Source of the DNA: Mesostigma viride
Taxonomy: Eukaryota > Streptophyta > Mesostigmatophyceae > Mesostigmatales > Mesostigmataceae
Direction of reading: 5' to 3'
DNA length: 62,000 nucleotides
Assembly (NCBI GenBank): GCA_009746045.1
Contig: RPFO01000310.1
Span: forward strand, 1,455,263-1,517,262
Positions 33,350 to 46,600 of the stretch are shown here, piece by piece. How positions within the stretch are numbered: the first letter of the stretch is position 1; each line of letters starts with the position of its first letter. A model generated the notes under the pieces. The model saw only the letters and a list, made by a program, of their open reading frames with translations, was not told where the DNA came from and ran no database searches. The translations under genes were made by a program, and so were the position numbers.

Positions 33350-33713
33350 TGGAATGGATGGTATAATTAATCTAGGTCCTAGTTACAGGGGTGTGGGCAC
33401 CGCCGCCCGAATCGCTATGAATGCCATACTTGGTCACACGCGGAGCCCCCACAGGCTTGGGGGTGGTCTCCTTCATCACTACTTGCCATCTATCCTTGCG
33501 CACCATCTGCCTCCATCGCATGAAGTCATGCAATATGAATTAATGCACTTGTTGGGGAGACGTCCACTATCATAATTGGGAGATCAGTGCTCCGGCCCCC
33601 CGACGGGGACACGAGACTAAATAATTAAATATATTTACTTTAATTAATTACAGCACAAAAATACGACACGCAGCAACATCGCTGCCGGCCCACCATGCAG
33701 ACCTGGGAGGGAT

Positions 33714-34190
33714 CTAGACTGCAAGGGTCGCCACAAAGTCGGCCCGGGTGCGGCGGAATAACACATCAGCCACAGTGCGAGTGAGGGCGAGTGACAGGCG
33801 CTGCCGCCAATACGAGGACCACGTGCGGGCAGACCACGGGGCGGTCTGACCGTCGAGGTCGAGGTGGTCTTCACGGCGCTGGCAGCATGCACTCGTAGAA
33901 AAACTCCGCCGTCTTGAGGCCCATGGCCCCGAACTCCTCAAGGACAAAGGGGATGACCCAGTGGGGCCCCACATTGCCGTAGGAGGCAAACTTGTCGCGC
34001 TCAGCCACAGCGGCTGCAGCGCCGGCATCCACAGCCGCCCGGAGAGCGGCCGAGCCACGGAGATATCGATGAGCAGGTGGCAACCCTGCCCATCGTAGTC
34101 GTGAATTTTTATTGAATGGTACGCAAGGATAGATGGCAAGTAGTGATGAAGGAGGCCACCCCCAAGTCTGTGGGCCGGGTCCGCGTGTGA
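33714..34190 (-). pseudogene. C-terminal relic of a reverse-transcriptase-type polyprotein
   Basis: Three minus-strand frames, in order, give DYDGQGCHLLIDISVARPLS, then AAAAVAERDKFASYGNVG and FVLEEFGAMGLKTAEFFYE, then WRQRLSLALTRTVADVLFRR. The succession DxxV.RP ... K..Y ... PFV.E.FG.. ... RLS.AL.R is one I associate with the C termini of retroelement ORFs in algae and oomycetes. Two frameshifts show decay. The assignment rests on pattern memory, not on a search. Confidence 0.5.
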
Positions 34191-34404
34191 CCGCGTATAT
34201 ATGGCATTCATAGCGATCGATTCGGGCCGTGGTGCCCACAACCCTGTAACTAGGACCTAGATAGCTTACTACATCATCCATTCCATCCCATGTTCCCCTC
34301 CCACCTACTGAGGACTTATGCTCATGTGACGCAGTCACGTGTCTATTAATTAATATATTAATTAATAGAATTAACAGAAATAAATTAATGCACGTGTATC
34401 CTGG

Positions 34405-34510
34405 CTAGCTAACACCCCTGTAACTAGGACCTAGATAGCTTACACCATCCATTCCATCCCATGTCCCCCTCCCGCAGTCACGTGTCTATTAATTAATTAA
34501 TTAATCCTGG
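34405..34510. repeat. Second, shortened copy of the inverted-repeat element's right end
   Basis: CCTGTAACTAGGACCTAGATAGCTTAC, here in pieces, is followed by CCATTCCATCCCATGTCCCC, CGCAGTCACGTGTCTATTAAT. It repeats 34235-34350 with an internal deletion that removes half of the hairpin. It lies between the element and the RAD54-type stop codon. Confidence 0.75.
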
Positions 34511-34658
34511 CTAAGCGCGTTGTCACTAACAGTTGACAACTGGGGCTACGCCACTGGACAAAGAACCAAATTTGAAAAGCAGGCTGACACTTGCATTGAT
34601 AATTGGTAACATGTTCCTTGTTCTGCTAACTGCCATACATCATCGTCATCCCAAATGT

Positions 34659-37600
34659 CTAGTCCTCAAATTGATTATCATTTTCATCCGTTTCCCAGGA
34701 TGACGCTTTCTTTTGCAATAAACTCTTCTTCTGGGACAGGGAGAGCGACAGCAGGGACCCCTTCTTCTCCTTTGCTGGCTTATCAGTCGCCTGGGGGCTG
34801 GCCCCGCCCGAGTCTTCCACCGTAAGATCCATGCATCCATCTCCCAGGGCTTTAGTGCCCGTCACAGCGGGCTTAATGCCCACCTCAGCCACCGTGTTCT
34901 TGCCCGCTAGTTCTTTCGCCTTGGTCTGCTGCCGCGGCTCCTGTGGAACATAGTTGGAGATACTCGCCAGAGGGGACCGACTAGGGTGCACCGGTGGGCG
35001 TGCCGTTGCCGCAGCCCCCTGCGGCGACGCAATGTTACCAGCTGAGATTTTCTCTGCATCTGTGCGCGCTGCTGCCGATGCGGGGACGCTCCCCGGCTGG
35101 CCCTTGCCTCCGGCAGCATCCCCAGCTGGCAGACTCGGTGAGCCAGACAGCCCTGGCCGGCGGAACGCATTGGCGCCCGAGCCCATAGGGGCTAGCCGGG
35201 GACTTAAGAGCGCGCGTGCCACTGGGTTTTGCCTCGCGGTGGCAGACGTGGCTCCCGAGGCAGCACCCGACATGGCTCCCGAGGCAGCGCCAGCTGGCAC
35301 ATTGGCAGGAGCGGACCCGGCCACAGCAACTGTAGCAGAACCCGCCAGGGCCCCCAGCGTCCTTGCGGTGCCTCTTGCGGCGGCAGTGGGTGCTGGGCCG
35401 TCGTCTTCCTGGGGTGTGAGCTGACCGTGGATCTGGCAGCTGAAGATGAAGGACACCTGAGGGGGGCGTGTGTGGAAATCCAAAGATATACGAAAACATA
35501 AAGTCAAGCCCATACGTAACTTACTAGCATAGGCACGACAAGTGCCCAGTCAACCCCATAGCGAACTTGTGCTTCCTGGGGTTACTCCGGTCATTATACT
35601 AAGATGCACTTGTGGGCATACTAAAATGCACTTGTGCGCGGATCAGGTTCATGCATGGTTGGTGCAACACCTCCCAAGGCCAAGAAGCCACCCTTCATAG
35701 GAGCTAGTATGCCATTGAGCGAGGTCATTGTGCTGCGGTATGGTGATGTTGTTCATCTTTTATTTGCGGCCAAGTATATGAACTCAATTGTGAGGTGCAA
35801 CGAGTGGGAATAATGACCTCCATGTCTGCTCGCACAACCACCCCCTGCATGACTTGCATGTTACATGCCAAGGGCAGACCTCACCAGCAAAGAGGCAGTG
35901 GCACCACACCATGCCAAGCGAACGAACAAACAACAGCGCAAGCGGCCCTGAAAGATACTCAGATTGCCGATATCAGATCGCACATCACGAATTGTCTGCA
36001 GACACTCACATCGTCCATTGCGGCGCGCTGCATGACCGAATCGGGCACAGTGGCGGCAGTCTCGTGATGCGCCCAGTTCTTGAGGTCCTCTTCCGTGGGC
36101 GAAGCAACCTGCGACGCATGACACCAGAAGGGAGTGGGGAGGGCGGGGGTTAGGTGGGGGGATGATGGCACAAATAGAGAGAGTTCAATGAGTTGACCTG
36201 CGACACAGCAGAGACTTATATGATTGGAGGCAGGGGGCTACCCGTGGCAAGCATTAGATGGAATGCATCGGGAGATGAGATATGATATAAGGAATTAATA
36301 GCGCGAGTCGATCTGCTGCCGAGAGGACACGTTTGTTGTGGATCGATAAGGGATGGGAGAGACCCTGCGTAACGGTTTCTAGGCCACCAACCGCCCTATG
36401 GAGGCACTGAGTTTTGTGCTAGCAGACAGGGAGGTACAACATAACGTGGATGGCATCAAGTAGACGAGATGACCTGCAGCGCAGCAAGCAAGCATTCAAC
36501 AGATCAGTTTTGCAATTATGTGTCAATGCTACATCGGCTTCAAGCCCAACAGCTAACCCAACAAACCTTCCAAGTTTCCACCCCCCCTTCCCTGATGGCA
36601 GCCAGTACCAGCGGTCACCTGTCGCTTCTGCAACTGCTGCTGCCGACGTGCTTCTGATGCAGGTCAGCGTGCGCGACAACATAACAGTTAAGCTTGCAGC
36701 CAGCACCCACCTGCTTCCCTTGCAACTGCTAGCACCAACTGACTCCCTTGCAACTGCCACCAATTTGCAACTGCCAGCACCCACCTGCTTCTGGTGCGGC
36801 TGCAGCAGGTGCTTCACTTTGGCCACCTCCTGGAACCCCCCGATGTCCACCGCGTCCACGCCATCCCCTACAGCCGTCCCATCCTCCTTGCGCTGTGGGC
36901 TAGGGGTCGTGCGGGGGGCCTTGAACGCCGCCTTGGACGGCGGGGGGGTGATGCCCCCTGGCAGCGGCGAGCGCGGCGCACCGCCCGGCTCCCCTGCCGT
37001 ACCCTCGGCCGGTTTGGGCTTGGGCGCGGGGCAGCGCTTGCAGCTGTACGTCTCGTGGGTATCACAGCTGGTGGCAGTAGGTGGTGAAAGGGTGGCCATA
37101 GGGTTGGTGACGGGAGTGGTGACGGGGGTGGCAAGTGAAAGTTAACAAACTTAAAACAAATTGAAAAATAATAGAACCAAGCAAAGAAAGAAATGGTAGA
37201 AACACATGCATGAGTGGGGAGGTCGCATAGGGGGGTAGCAAAGAGATGGCACAGCGCTAACACAAGGGATGGCAAAAGCGCAAAGCACATGAAGAGCCAA
37301 CAACCATGCACATAGGTGAGGAGTGTGGAGACCTTGCACATAGGTAACGAGTGTGGAGACCTTGCACATAGGTAAGGACTGTGGAAAAGGGGGGGGGGGT
37401 GACTACCTATTCAGATGGTTATCTGTGCTGGACCCCTGCAATGTGGGCAATGTGTGATGCATCCCTGCATGGCACTCACCCCGAGCCCTCCACGTCCTTG
37501 AACTCGAACAGCTTCTTCAGCTCCTCTGTGGACATCATGTTCACCTGCAGGGAGGCCACGGAGATCAGCAGGGTGTCGCCACTGGCAGCAGCGTAAATGG

Positions 37601-40600
37601 CACTATCCGAGCATGTGATAGGCTTCCCCCGTCCCCTTGCCCCGCTACGTACCAGTCGACAAGGAACAGCCTCAGCAGACCAGTTGATGCAATCGAGTCG
37701 ACGGGTGTAACTGCTAGTAACATATGAATCTCAGAAGTGACCTGGTCGAACCCCTGGCCTATGTCAATGTTCAACGTGGAATGCCTGCTTAGGGGACTGG
37801 TCTGCAATGCTGTTCTATATAAGGTGATGTCTGCGGTCGTACCTGGACAAGCCTTGCCTATCTCACTTACCGAGGGGTTCACATGCAGATGGGTGGAAGG
37901 ACTACGTTTATAATTTTCTTTAAAAACAATTTTCTATTTTTTTGTTTTCTGGTCTGTTTCTGGTTTCTGTTTCTAAGGGAGTTTTCTGCATCTCGTAAGC
38001 ATGACACGGTGGCAGCTGAAAAGTATTGCCCTGACTTCTGCCACCTCAAACAATCTGGCAACGAAAGCAACATGGCCAACGAGAAGTGAAAACCGCACCT
38101 GCATCTTCAGCTCGTCGCTGCCGTCGTCATTCGCAGCACATGCGCTGTTGACCACCGACTGGAGGCCTTCCTTAGCGAGCTGGCGCTGGTAGACCTGTCA
38201 GGTGGAAGCAGGTTGGGGAGGAATAAGCAGCCTAGCGCAAATTTGTGACACCCAGATGAACCTGGTGCACTGCCACACAACCAAGCCTTGCCATGCGATG
38301 CAAGAAAGGCATACCTCCTTGTTCATACAATTAGACAGAACAAGATGCCTGGGAGTGTTGCGAGAAACCAGCGGCCTGGCCGAGCTAGCTGGCGATGTTT
38401 AGCTAGTTCTGCCAGGGGGGAAAGATGGGGCACAATGGAGGGTACTTGAACTGTAATTTCCGACCCCTTCAGAAACGTGGGGGCGTTCAGAACAATCTTT
38501 GGGCCAACGGCAAAAGGCGAAAACATGGTGCACACGGCATGGGGCCAGCGAGGGGGATACCGCCCGTCCTCTCTTACGCATACACGTACTTCACGATGTA
38601 GCATACATGAATACATGCGTGCTTGGGTCATACACGTACACATGCATACATGTATGTGCGTATGTGGGTCACTACGGTACTGGTCCCCATCACCTCACCT
38701 TCTCTTCGATGGTGCCCGTGGCCAGGAACCGGTACAGGTATGTGCGCTTCTTCTGGCCGTCTCGCCACACACGCGCCGCCGCCTGCACGAGCCACGGCAG
38801 GGGAGGGAGCACAGGCAATCGGTTGAAGCAAAGGCAGGGGAAGGAGGCAGGGGAACCGTGCAATGGCATCGGAAGGGCACACAGCCAAGTATCTGAAGCA
38901 CTGACTGTGGAGGAGGCAGCGGCAGGGGAACATAGCAAAGGCGGGTGAAGGGCGCAATGGCATGCGAATGGAGAAGCAATGCCACGATCAGCAATTTGAA
39001 AGGAGGCGCGGGGGAGTCAGCAGTGCCAAGTGATAGGAGCGAAGGCAAGGGAGCATTAAAACCAGTTGAACTTAAAGAACTGATCCTATCTCGCACCAAC
39101 TACCTACTTGGCCCTGGCATCATCCTGCCTGCGCTGCCCTTTCCCACTTGCCGTGTGCAGTCTTATGTCCTGCACATGTTGTCCTGCATAGCATATCATA
39201 TGATTTATCATAAGTTGCTCTGCATATCGTGGCCTGATCTGTGCCCCATGTGCCATCCTACATGTCATGCCCTACCTGCTGCTACCCTGCATTCTGTATG
39301 CCAACGGAGTTCTTTAGCTGCTGCTGCTGCTGCCATGCGAAAAGTGCCATGATAGCGCATGATAGCGCATGATAGCACATGATAGCGCATGATAGCGCAT
39401 GATAGCGTATGATAGCACATGATAGCACATGATAGCGCATGATAGCGCATGATAGCGCATGATAGCGCATGATAGCGCATGATAGCACATGAAAGCACAT
39501 GATAGCGCATGATAGCGTATGATAGCACATGATAGCACATGATAGCGCATGATAGCGCATGATAGCGCATGATAGCGCATGATAGCGCATGATAGCACAT
39601 GAAAGCACATGATAGCACATGATAGCACATGATAGCACATGATAGCACATGATAGCGCATGATAGCGCATGATAGCGCATGATAGCGCATGATAGCACAT
39701 GATAGCACATGATAGCGCATGATAGCACATGATAGCACATGATAGCACATGATAGCACATGATAGCGCATGATAGCACATGATAGCACATGATAGCACAT
39801 GATAGCGCATGATAGCGCATGATAGCACTTGATAGCGCATGATAGCGCACGATAGCACATGATAGCGCATGATAGCGCATGATAGCACATGATAGCGCAT
39901 GATAGCACATGATAGCACATGATAGCACATGATAGCGCATGATAGCGCATGATAGCACATGATAGCGCATGATAGCACATGATAGCACATGATAGCGCAT
40001 GATAGCACATGATAGCACATGATAGCGCACGATAGCACATGATAGCGCATGATAGCACATGATAGCACATGATAGCACATGATAGCACATGATAGCACAT
40101 GATAGCGCACGATAGCACATGATAGCGCATGATAGCGCATGATAGCACATGATAGCGCATGATAGCACATGATAGCACATGATAGCACATGATAGCGCAT
40201 GATAGCGCATGATAGCACATGATAGCGCATGATAGCACATGATAGCACATGATAGCGCATGATAGCACATGATAGCACATGATAGCGCATGATAGCACAT
40301 GATAGCACATGATAGCACATGATAGCACATGATAGCGCATGATAGCACATGATAGCGCATGATAGCACATGATAGCGCATGATAGCACATGATAGCGCAT
40401 GATAGCGCATGATAGCGCATGATAGCACATGATAGCACATGATAGCACATGATAGCACATGATAGCACATGATAGCACATGATAGCACATGATAGCGCAT
40501 GATAGCACATGATAGCGCATGATAGCACATGATAGCACATGATAGCACATGATAGCACATGATAGCGCATGATAGCACATGATAGCGCATGATAGCACAT

Positions 40601-43600
40601 GATAGCACATGATAGCACATGATAGCACATGATAGCACATGATAGCACATGATAGCACATGATAGCACATGATAGCGCATGATAGCACATGATAGCGCAT
40701 GATAGCACATGATAGCACATGATAGCACATGATAGCACATGATAGCACATGATAGCACATGATAGCACATGATAGCACATGATAGCGCATGATAGCGCAT
40801 GATAGCGCATGATAGCGCATGATAGCACATGATAGCACATGATAGCACATGATAGCACATGATAGCACATGATAGCGCATGATAGCGCATGATAGCACAT
40901 GATAGCGCATGATAGCGCATGATAGCGCATGATAGCACATGATAGCGCATGATAGCACATGATAGCGCATGATAGCGCATGATAGCGCATGATAGCGCAT
41001 GATAGCGCATGATAGCGCATGATAGCGCATGATAGCACATGATAGCGCATGATAGCACATGATAGCGCAGGATAGCGCATGATAGCACATGATAGCGCAT
41101 GATAGCACATGATAGCGTATGATAGCACATGATAGCACATGATAGGGCATGATAGCACATGATAGCGCATGATAGCGCATGATAGCACATGATAGCGCAT
41201 GATAGCACATGATAGCACATGATAGCGCATGATAGCACATGATAGCACATGATAGCGCATGATAGCGCATGATAGCACATGATAGCGCATGATAGCGCAT
41301 GATAGCGCATGATAGCGCATGATAGCGCATGATAGCGCATGATAGCGCATGATAGCACATGATAGCGCATGATAGCACATGATAGCGCATGATAGCGCAT
41401 GATAGCGCATGATAGCGCATGATAGCACATGATAGCGCATGATAGCGCATGATAGCACATGATAGCACATGATAGCACATGATAGCGCATGATAGCACAT
41501 GATAGCGTATGATAGCACATGATAGCACATGATAGCACATGATAGCGCATGATAGCGCATGATAGCGCATGATAGCGCATGATAGCGCATGATAGCGCAT
41601 GATAGCGCATGATAGCACATGATAGCACATGATAGCGCATGATAGCGCATGATAGCGCATGATAGCACATGATAGCACATGATAGCACATGATAGCGCAT
41701 GATAGCACATGATAGCACATGATAGCACATGATAGCACATGATAGCACATGATAGCGCATGATAGCACATGATAGCGCATGATAGCACATGATAGCGCAT
41801 GATAGCACATGATAGCACATGATAGCGCATGATAGCACATGATAGCACATGATAGCGCATGATAGCACATGATAGCGCATGATAGCACATGATAGCACAT
41901 GATAGCGCATGATAGCACATGATAGCACATGATAGCGCATGATAGCGCATGATAGCGCATGATAGCGCATGATAGCGCATGATAGCACATGATAGCACAT
42001 GATAGCACATGATAGCGCATGATAGCACATGATAGCGCATGATAGCGCACGATAGCGCATGATAGCACATGATAGCATATGATAGCAAATGATAGCGCAT
42101 GATAGCACATGATAGCACATGATAGCGCATGATAGCACATGATAGCACATGATAGCGCATGATAGCGCATGATAGCACATGATAGCACATGATAGCACAT
42201 GATAGCGCATGATAGCACATGATAGCACATGATAGCGCATGATAGCGCATGATAGCGCATGATAGCGCATGATAGCGCATGATAGCGCATGATAGCACAT
42301 GATAGCACATGATAGCACATGATAGCGCATGATAGCACATGATAGCGCATGATAGCGCACGATAGCGCATGATAGCACATGATAGCATATGATAGCAAAT
42401 GATAGCGCATGATAGCACATGATAGCACATGATAGCACATGATAGCGCATGATAGCACATGATAGCATATGATAGCAAATGATAGCGCATGATAGCGCAT
42501 GATAGCACATGATAGCACATGATAGCGCATGATAGCGCATGATAGCGCATGATAGCACATGATAGCACATGATAGCGCATGATAGCACATGATAGCGCAT
42601 GATAGCACATGATAGCGCATGATAGCGCATGATAGCGCAGGATAGCGCATGATAGGACATGATAGCGCATGATAGCACATGATAGCGCATGATAGCACAT
42701 GATAGCGCATGATAGCACATGATAGCGCATGATAGCGCATGATAGCACATGATAGCGCATGATAGCACATGATAGCGCATGATAGCACATGATAGCGCAT
42801 GATAGCGCATGATAGCACATGATAGCACATGATAGCACATGATAGCGCATGATAGCACATGATAGCACATGATAGCACATGATAGCACATGATAGCGCAT
42901 GATAGCACTTGATAGCGCATGATAGCACATGATAGCACATGATAGCGCATGATAGCACATGATAGCACATGATAGCACATGATAGCGCATGATAGCACAT
43001 GATAGCACATGATAGCGCATGATAGCACATGATAGCGCATGATAGCACATGATAGCACATGATAGCGCATGATAGCGCATGATAGCACATGATAGCACAT
43101 GATAGCGCATGATAGCACATGATAGCACATGATAGCGCATGATAGCGCATGATAGCGCATGATAGCACATGATAGCGCATGATAGCACATGATAGCGCAT
43201 GATAGCGCATGATAGCACATGATAGCACATGATAGCGCATGATAGCGCATGATAGCGCATGATAGCACATGATAGCGCATGATAGCACATGATAGCGCAT
43301 GATGGCACATGATAGCGCATGATAGCGCATGATAGCGCATGATAGCGCATGATAGCACATGATAGCGCATGATAGCGCATGATAGCGCATGATAGCGCAT
43401 GATAGCGCATGATAGCGCACGATAGCGCATGATAGCACATGATAGCGCATGATAGCACATGATAGCGCATGATAGCACATGATAGCGCATGATAGCACAT
43501 GATAGCACATGATAGCGCATGATAGCGCATGATAGCGCATGATAGCACATGATAGCGCATGATAGCACATGATAGCACATGATAGCGCATGATAGCGCAT

Positions 43601-46600
43601 GATAGCGCATGATAGCGCATGATAGCGCATGATAGCGCATGATAGCACATGATAGCGCATGATAGCACATGATGGCGCATGATAGCACATGATAGCACAT
43701 GATAGCACATGATAGCACATGATAGCACATGATAGCGCATGATAGCGCATGATAGCACATGATAGCGCATGATAGCGCATGATAGCGCATGATAGCGCAT
43801 GATAGCACATGATAGCGCCTGATAGCGCATGATAGCACATGATAGCGCCTGATAGCGCATGATAGCGCATGATAGCGCATGATAGCGCATGATAGCGCAT
43901 GATAGCGCATGATAGCGCATGATAGCGCATGATAGCACATGATAGCGCATGATAGCACATGATAGCGCATGATAGCGCATGATAGCACATGATAGCACAT
44001 GATAGCACATGATAGCGCATGATAGCACATGATAGCGCATGATAGCGCATGATAGCACATGATAGCACATGATAGCGCATGATAGCGCATGATAGCACAT
44101 GATAGCACATGATAGCGCATGATAGGGCATGATAGCGCATGATAGCACATCATAGCACATGATAGCGCATGATAGCGCATGATAGCGCATGATAGCACAT
44201 GATAGCGCATGATAGCGCATGATAGCGCATGATAGCGCATGATAGCACATGATAGCGCACGATAGCGCACGATAGCGCATGATAGCGCATGATAGCACAT
44301 GATAGCACATGATAGCACATGATAGCGCATGATAGCGCATGATAGCGCATGATAGCACATGATAGCACATGATAGCGCATGATAGCGCATGATAGCGCAT
44401 GATAGCGCATGATAGCACATGATAGCACATGATAGCGCATGATAGCGCATGATAGCGCATGATAGCACACGATAGCACATGATAGCGCATGATAGCGCAT
44501 GATAGCGCATGATAGCGCATGATAGCACATGATAGCGCATGATAGCGCACGATAGCGCATGATAGCACATGATAGCACATGATAGCGCATGATAGCGCAT
44601 GATAGCGCATGATAGCGCATGATAGCGCATGATAGCGCATGATAGCGCATGATAGCGCATGATAGCGCATGATAGCGCATGATAGCGCATGATAGCGCAT
44701 GATAGCGCATGATAGCGCATGATAGCGCATGATAGCGCATGATAGCGCATGATAGCGCATGATAGCGCATGATAGCGCATGATAGGACACGATAGCATAT
44801 GATAGCACATGATAGCGCATGATAGCACATGATAGCGCATGATAGCACATGATAGCGCATGATAGCACATGATAGCACATGATAGCGCATGATAGCACAT
44901 GATAGCGCATGATAGCACATGATAGCGCATGATAGCGCACGATAGCACATGATAGCACATGATAGCGCATGATAGCGCATGATAGCGCATGATAGCGCAT
45001 GATAGCGCATGATAGCGCATGATAGCACATGATAGCGCATGATAGCACATGATAGCGCATGATAGCACATGATAGCGCACGATAGCACATGATAGCGCAT
45101 GATAGCGCATGATAGCGCATGATAGCGCATGATAGCGCATGATAGCACATGATAGCGCATGATAGCACATGATAGCGCATGATAGCACATGATAGCGCAC
45201 GATAGCACATGATAGCGCATGATAGCGCATGATAGCACATGATAGCGCATGATAGCGCATGATAGGGCATGATAGCGCATGATAGCACACGATAGCGCAT
45301 GATAGCGCATGATAGCACATGATAGCGCATGATAGCGCATGATAGCACATGATAGCACTTGATAGCGCATGATAGCACATGATAGCGCATGATAGCACAT
45401 GATAGCGCATGATAGCGCATGATAGCGCATGATAGCGCACGATAGCGCATGATAGCACATGATAGCACATGATAGCGCATGATAGCACATGATAGCGCAT
45501 GATAGCGCATGATAGCGCATGATAGCACATGATAGCACATGATAGCGCATGATAGCGCATGATAGCACATTATAGCGCATGATAGCGCACGATAGCGCAT
45601 GATAGCACATGATAGCACACGATAGCACACGATAGCGCATGATAGCACATGATAGCGCATGATAGCACATGATAGCGCATGATAGCACATGATAGCGCAT
45701 GATAGCACATGATAGCGCATGATAGCGCATGATAGCACATGATAGCGCATGATAGCACATGATAGCACATGATAGCACATGATAGCGCATGATAGCGCAC
45801 GATAGCGCATGATAGCACATGATAGCGCATGATAGCGCATGATAGCACATGATAGCGCATGATAGCGCATGATAGCACATGATAGCGCATGATAGCGCAT
45901 GATAGCGCATGATAGCGCATGATAGCGCATGATAGCGCACGATAGCACATGATAGCACATGATAGCACATGATAGCACATGATAGCGCATGATAGCGCAT
46001 GATAGCGCATGATAGCGCATGATAGCACATGATAGCACATGATAGCGCATGATAGCACATGATAGCACATGATAGCACATGATAGCACATGATAGCGCAT
46101 GATAGCGCATGATAGCACATGATAGCACATGATAGCGCATGATAGCACATGATAGCACATGATAGCGCATGATAGCACATGATAGCGCATGATAGCACAT
46201 GATAGCGCATGATAGCACATGATAGCGCATGATAGCACATGATAGCACATGATAGCGCATGATAGCGCATGATAGCGCATGATAGCACATGATAGCGCAT
46301 GATAGCACATGATAGCACATGATAGCGCATGATAGCGCATGATAGCGCATGATAGCGCATGATAGCGCATGATAGCGCATGATAGCACATGATAGCGCAT
46401 GATAGCACATGATAGCGCATGATAGCACATGATAGCACATGATAGCACATGATAGCACATGATAGCACATGATAGCGCCTGATAGCGCATGATAGCACAT
46501 GATAGCGCCTGATAGCGCATGATAGCGCATGATAGCGCATGATAGCGCATGATAGCGCATGATAGCGCATGATAGCGCATGATAGCGCATGATAGCACAT

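Larger units (their letters stand above)
32971..34350. mobile_element. Long inverted-repeat element with palindromic ends
   Basis: The left arm (32971-33034 plus 33360-33500) is matched in reverse by 34121-34350. Shared landmarks are the TTAATTAAT tract, the hairpin CACGTGAC-tgc-GTCACGTG (32983-33001), GAGTCCTCAGT, GGGAACATGGGATGGAATGG, CTAGGTCCTAGTTACAGGG and GGTGG(T/C)CTCCTTCATCACT. The left arm is interrupted by a 305-bp retroposed insert. The arms are over 200 bp and enclose a retroelement relic. The superfamily is not clear and no short target duplication could be fixed because both ends lie in TTAA-rich tracts. Confidence 0.75.
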
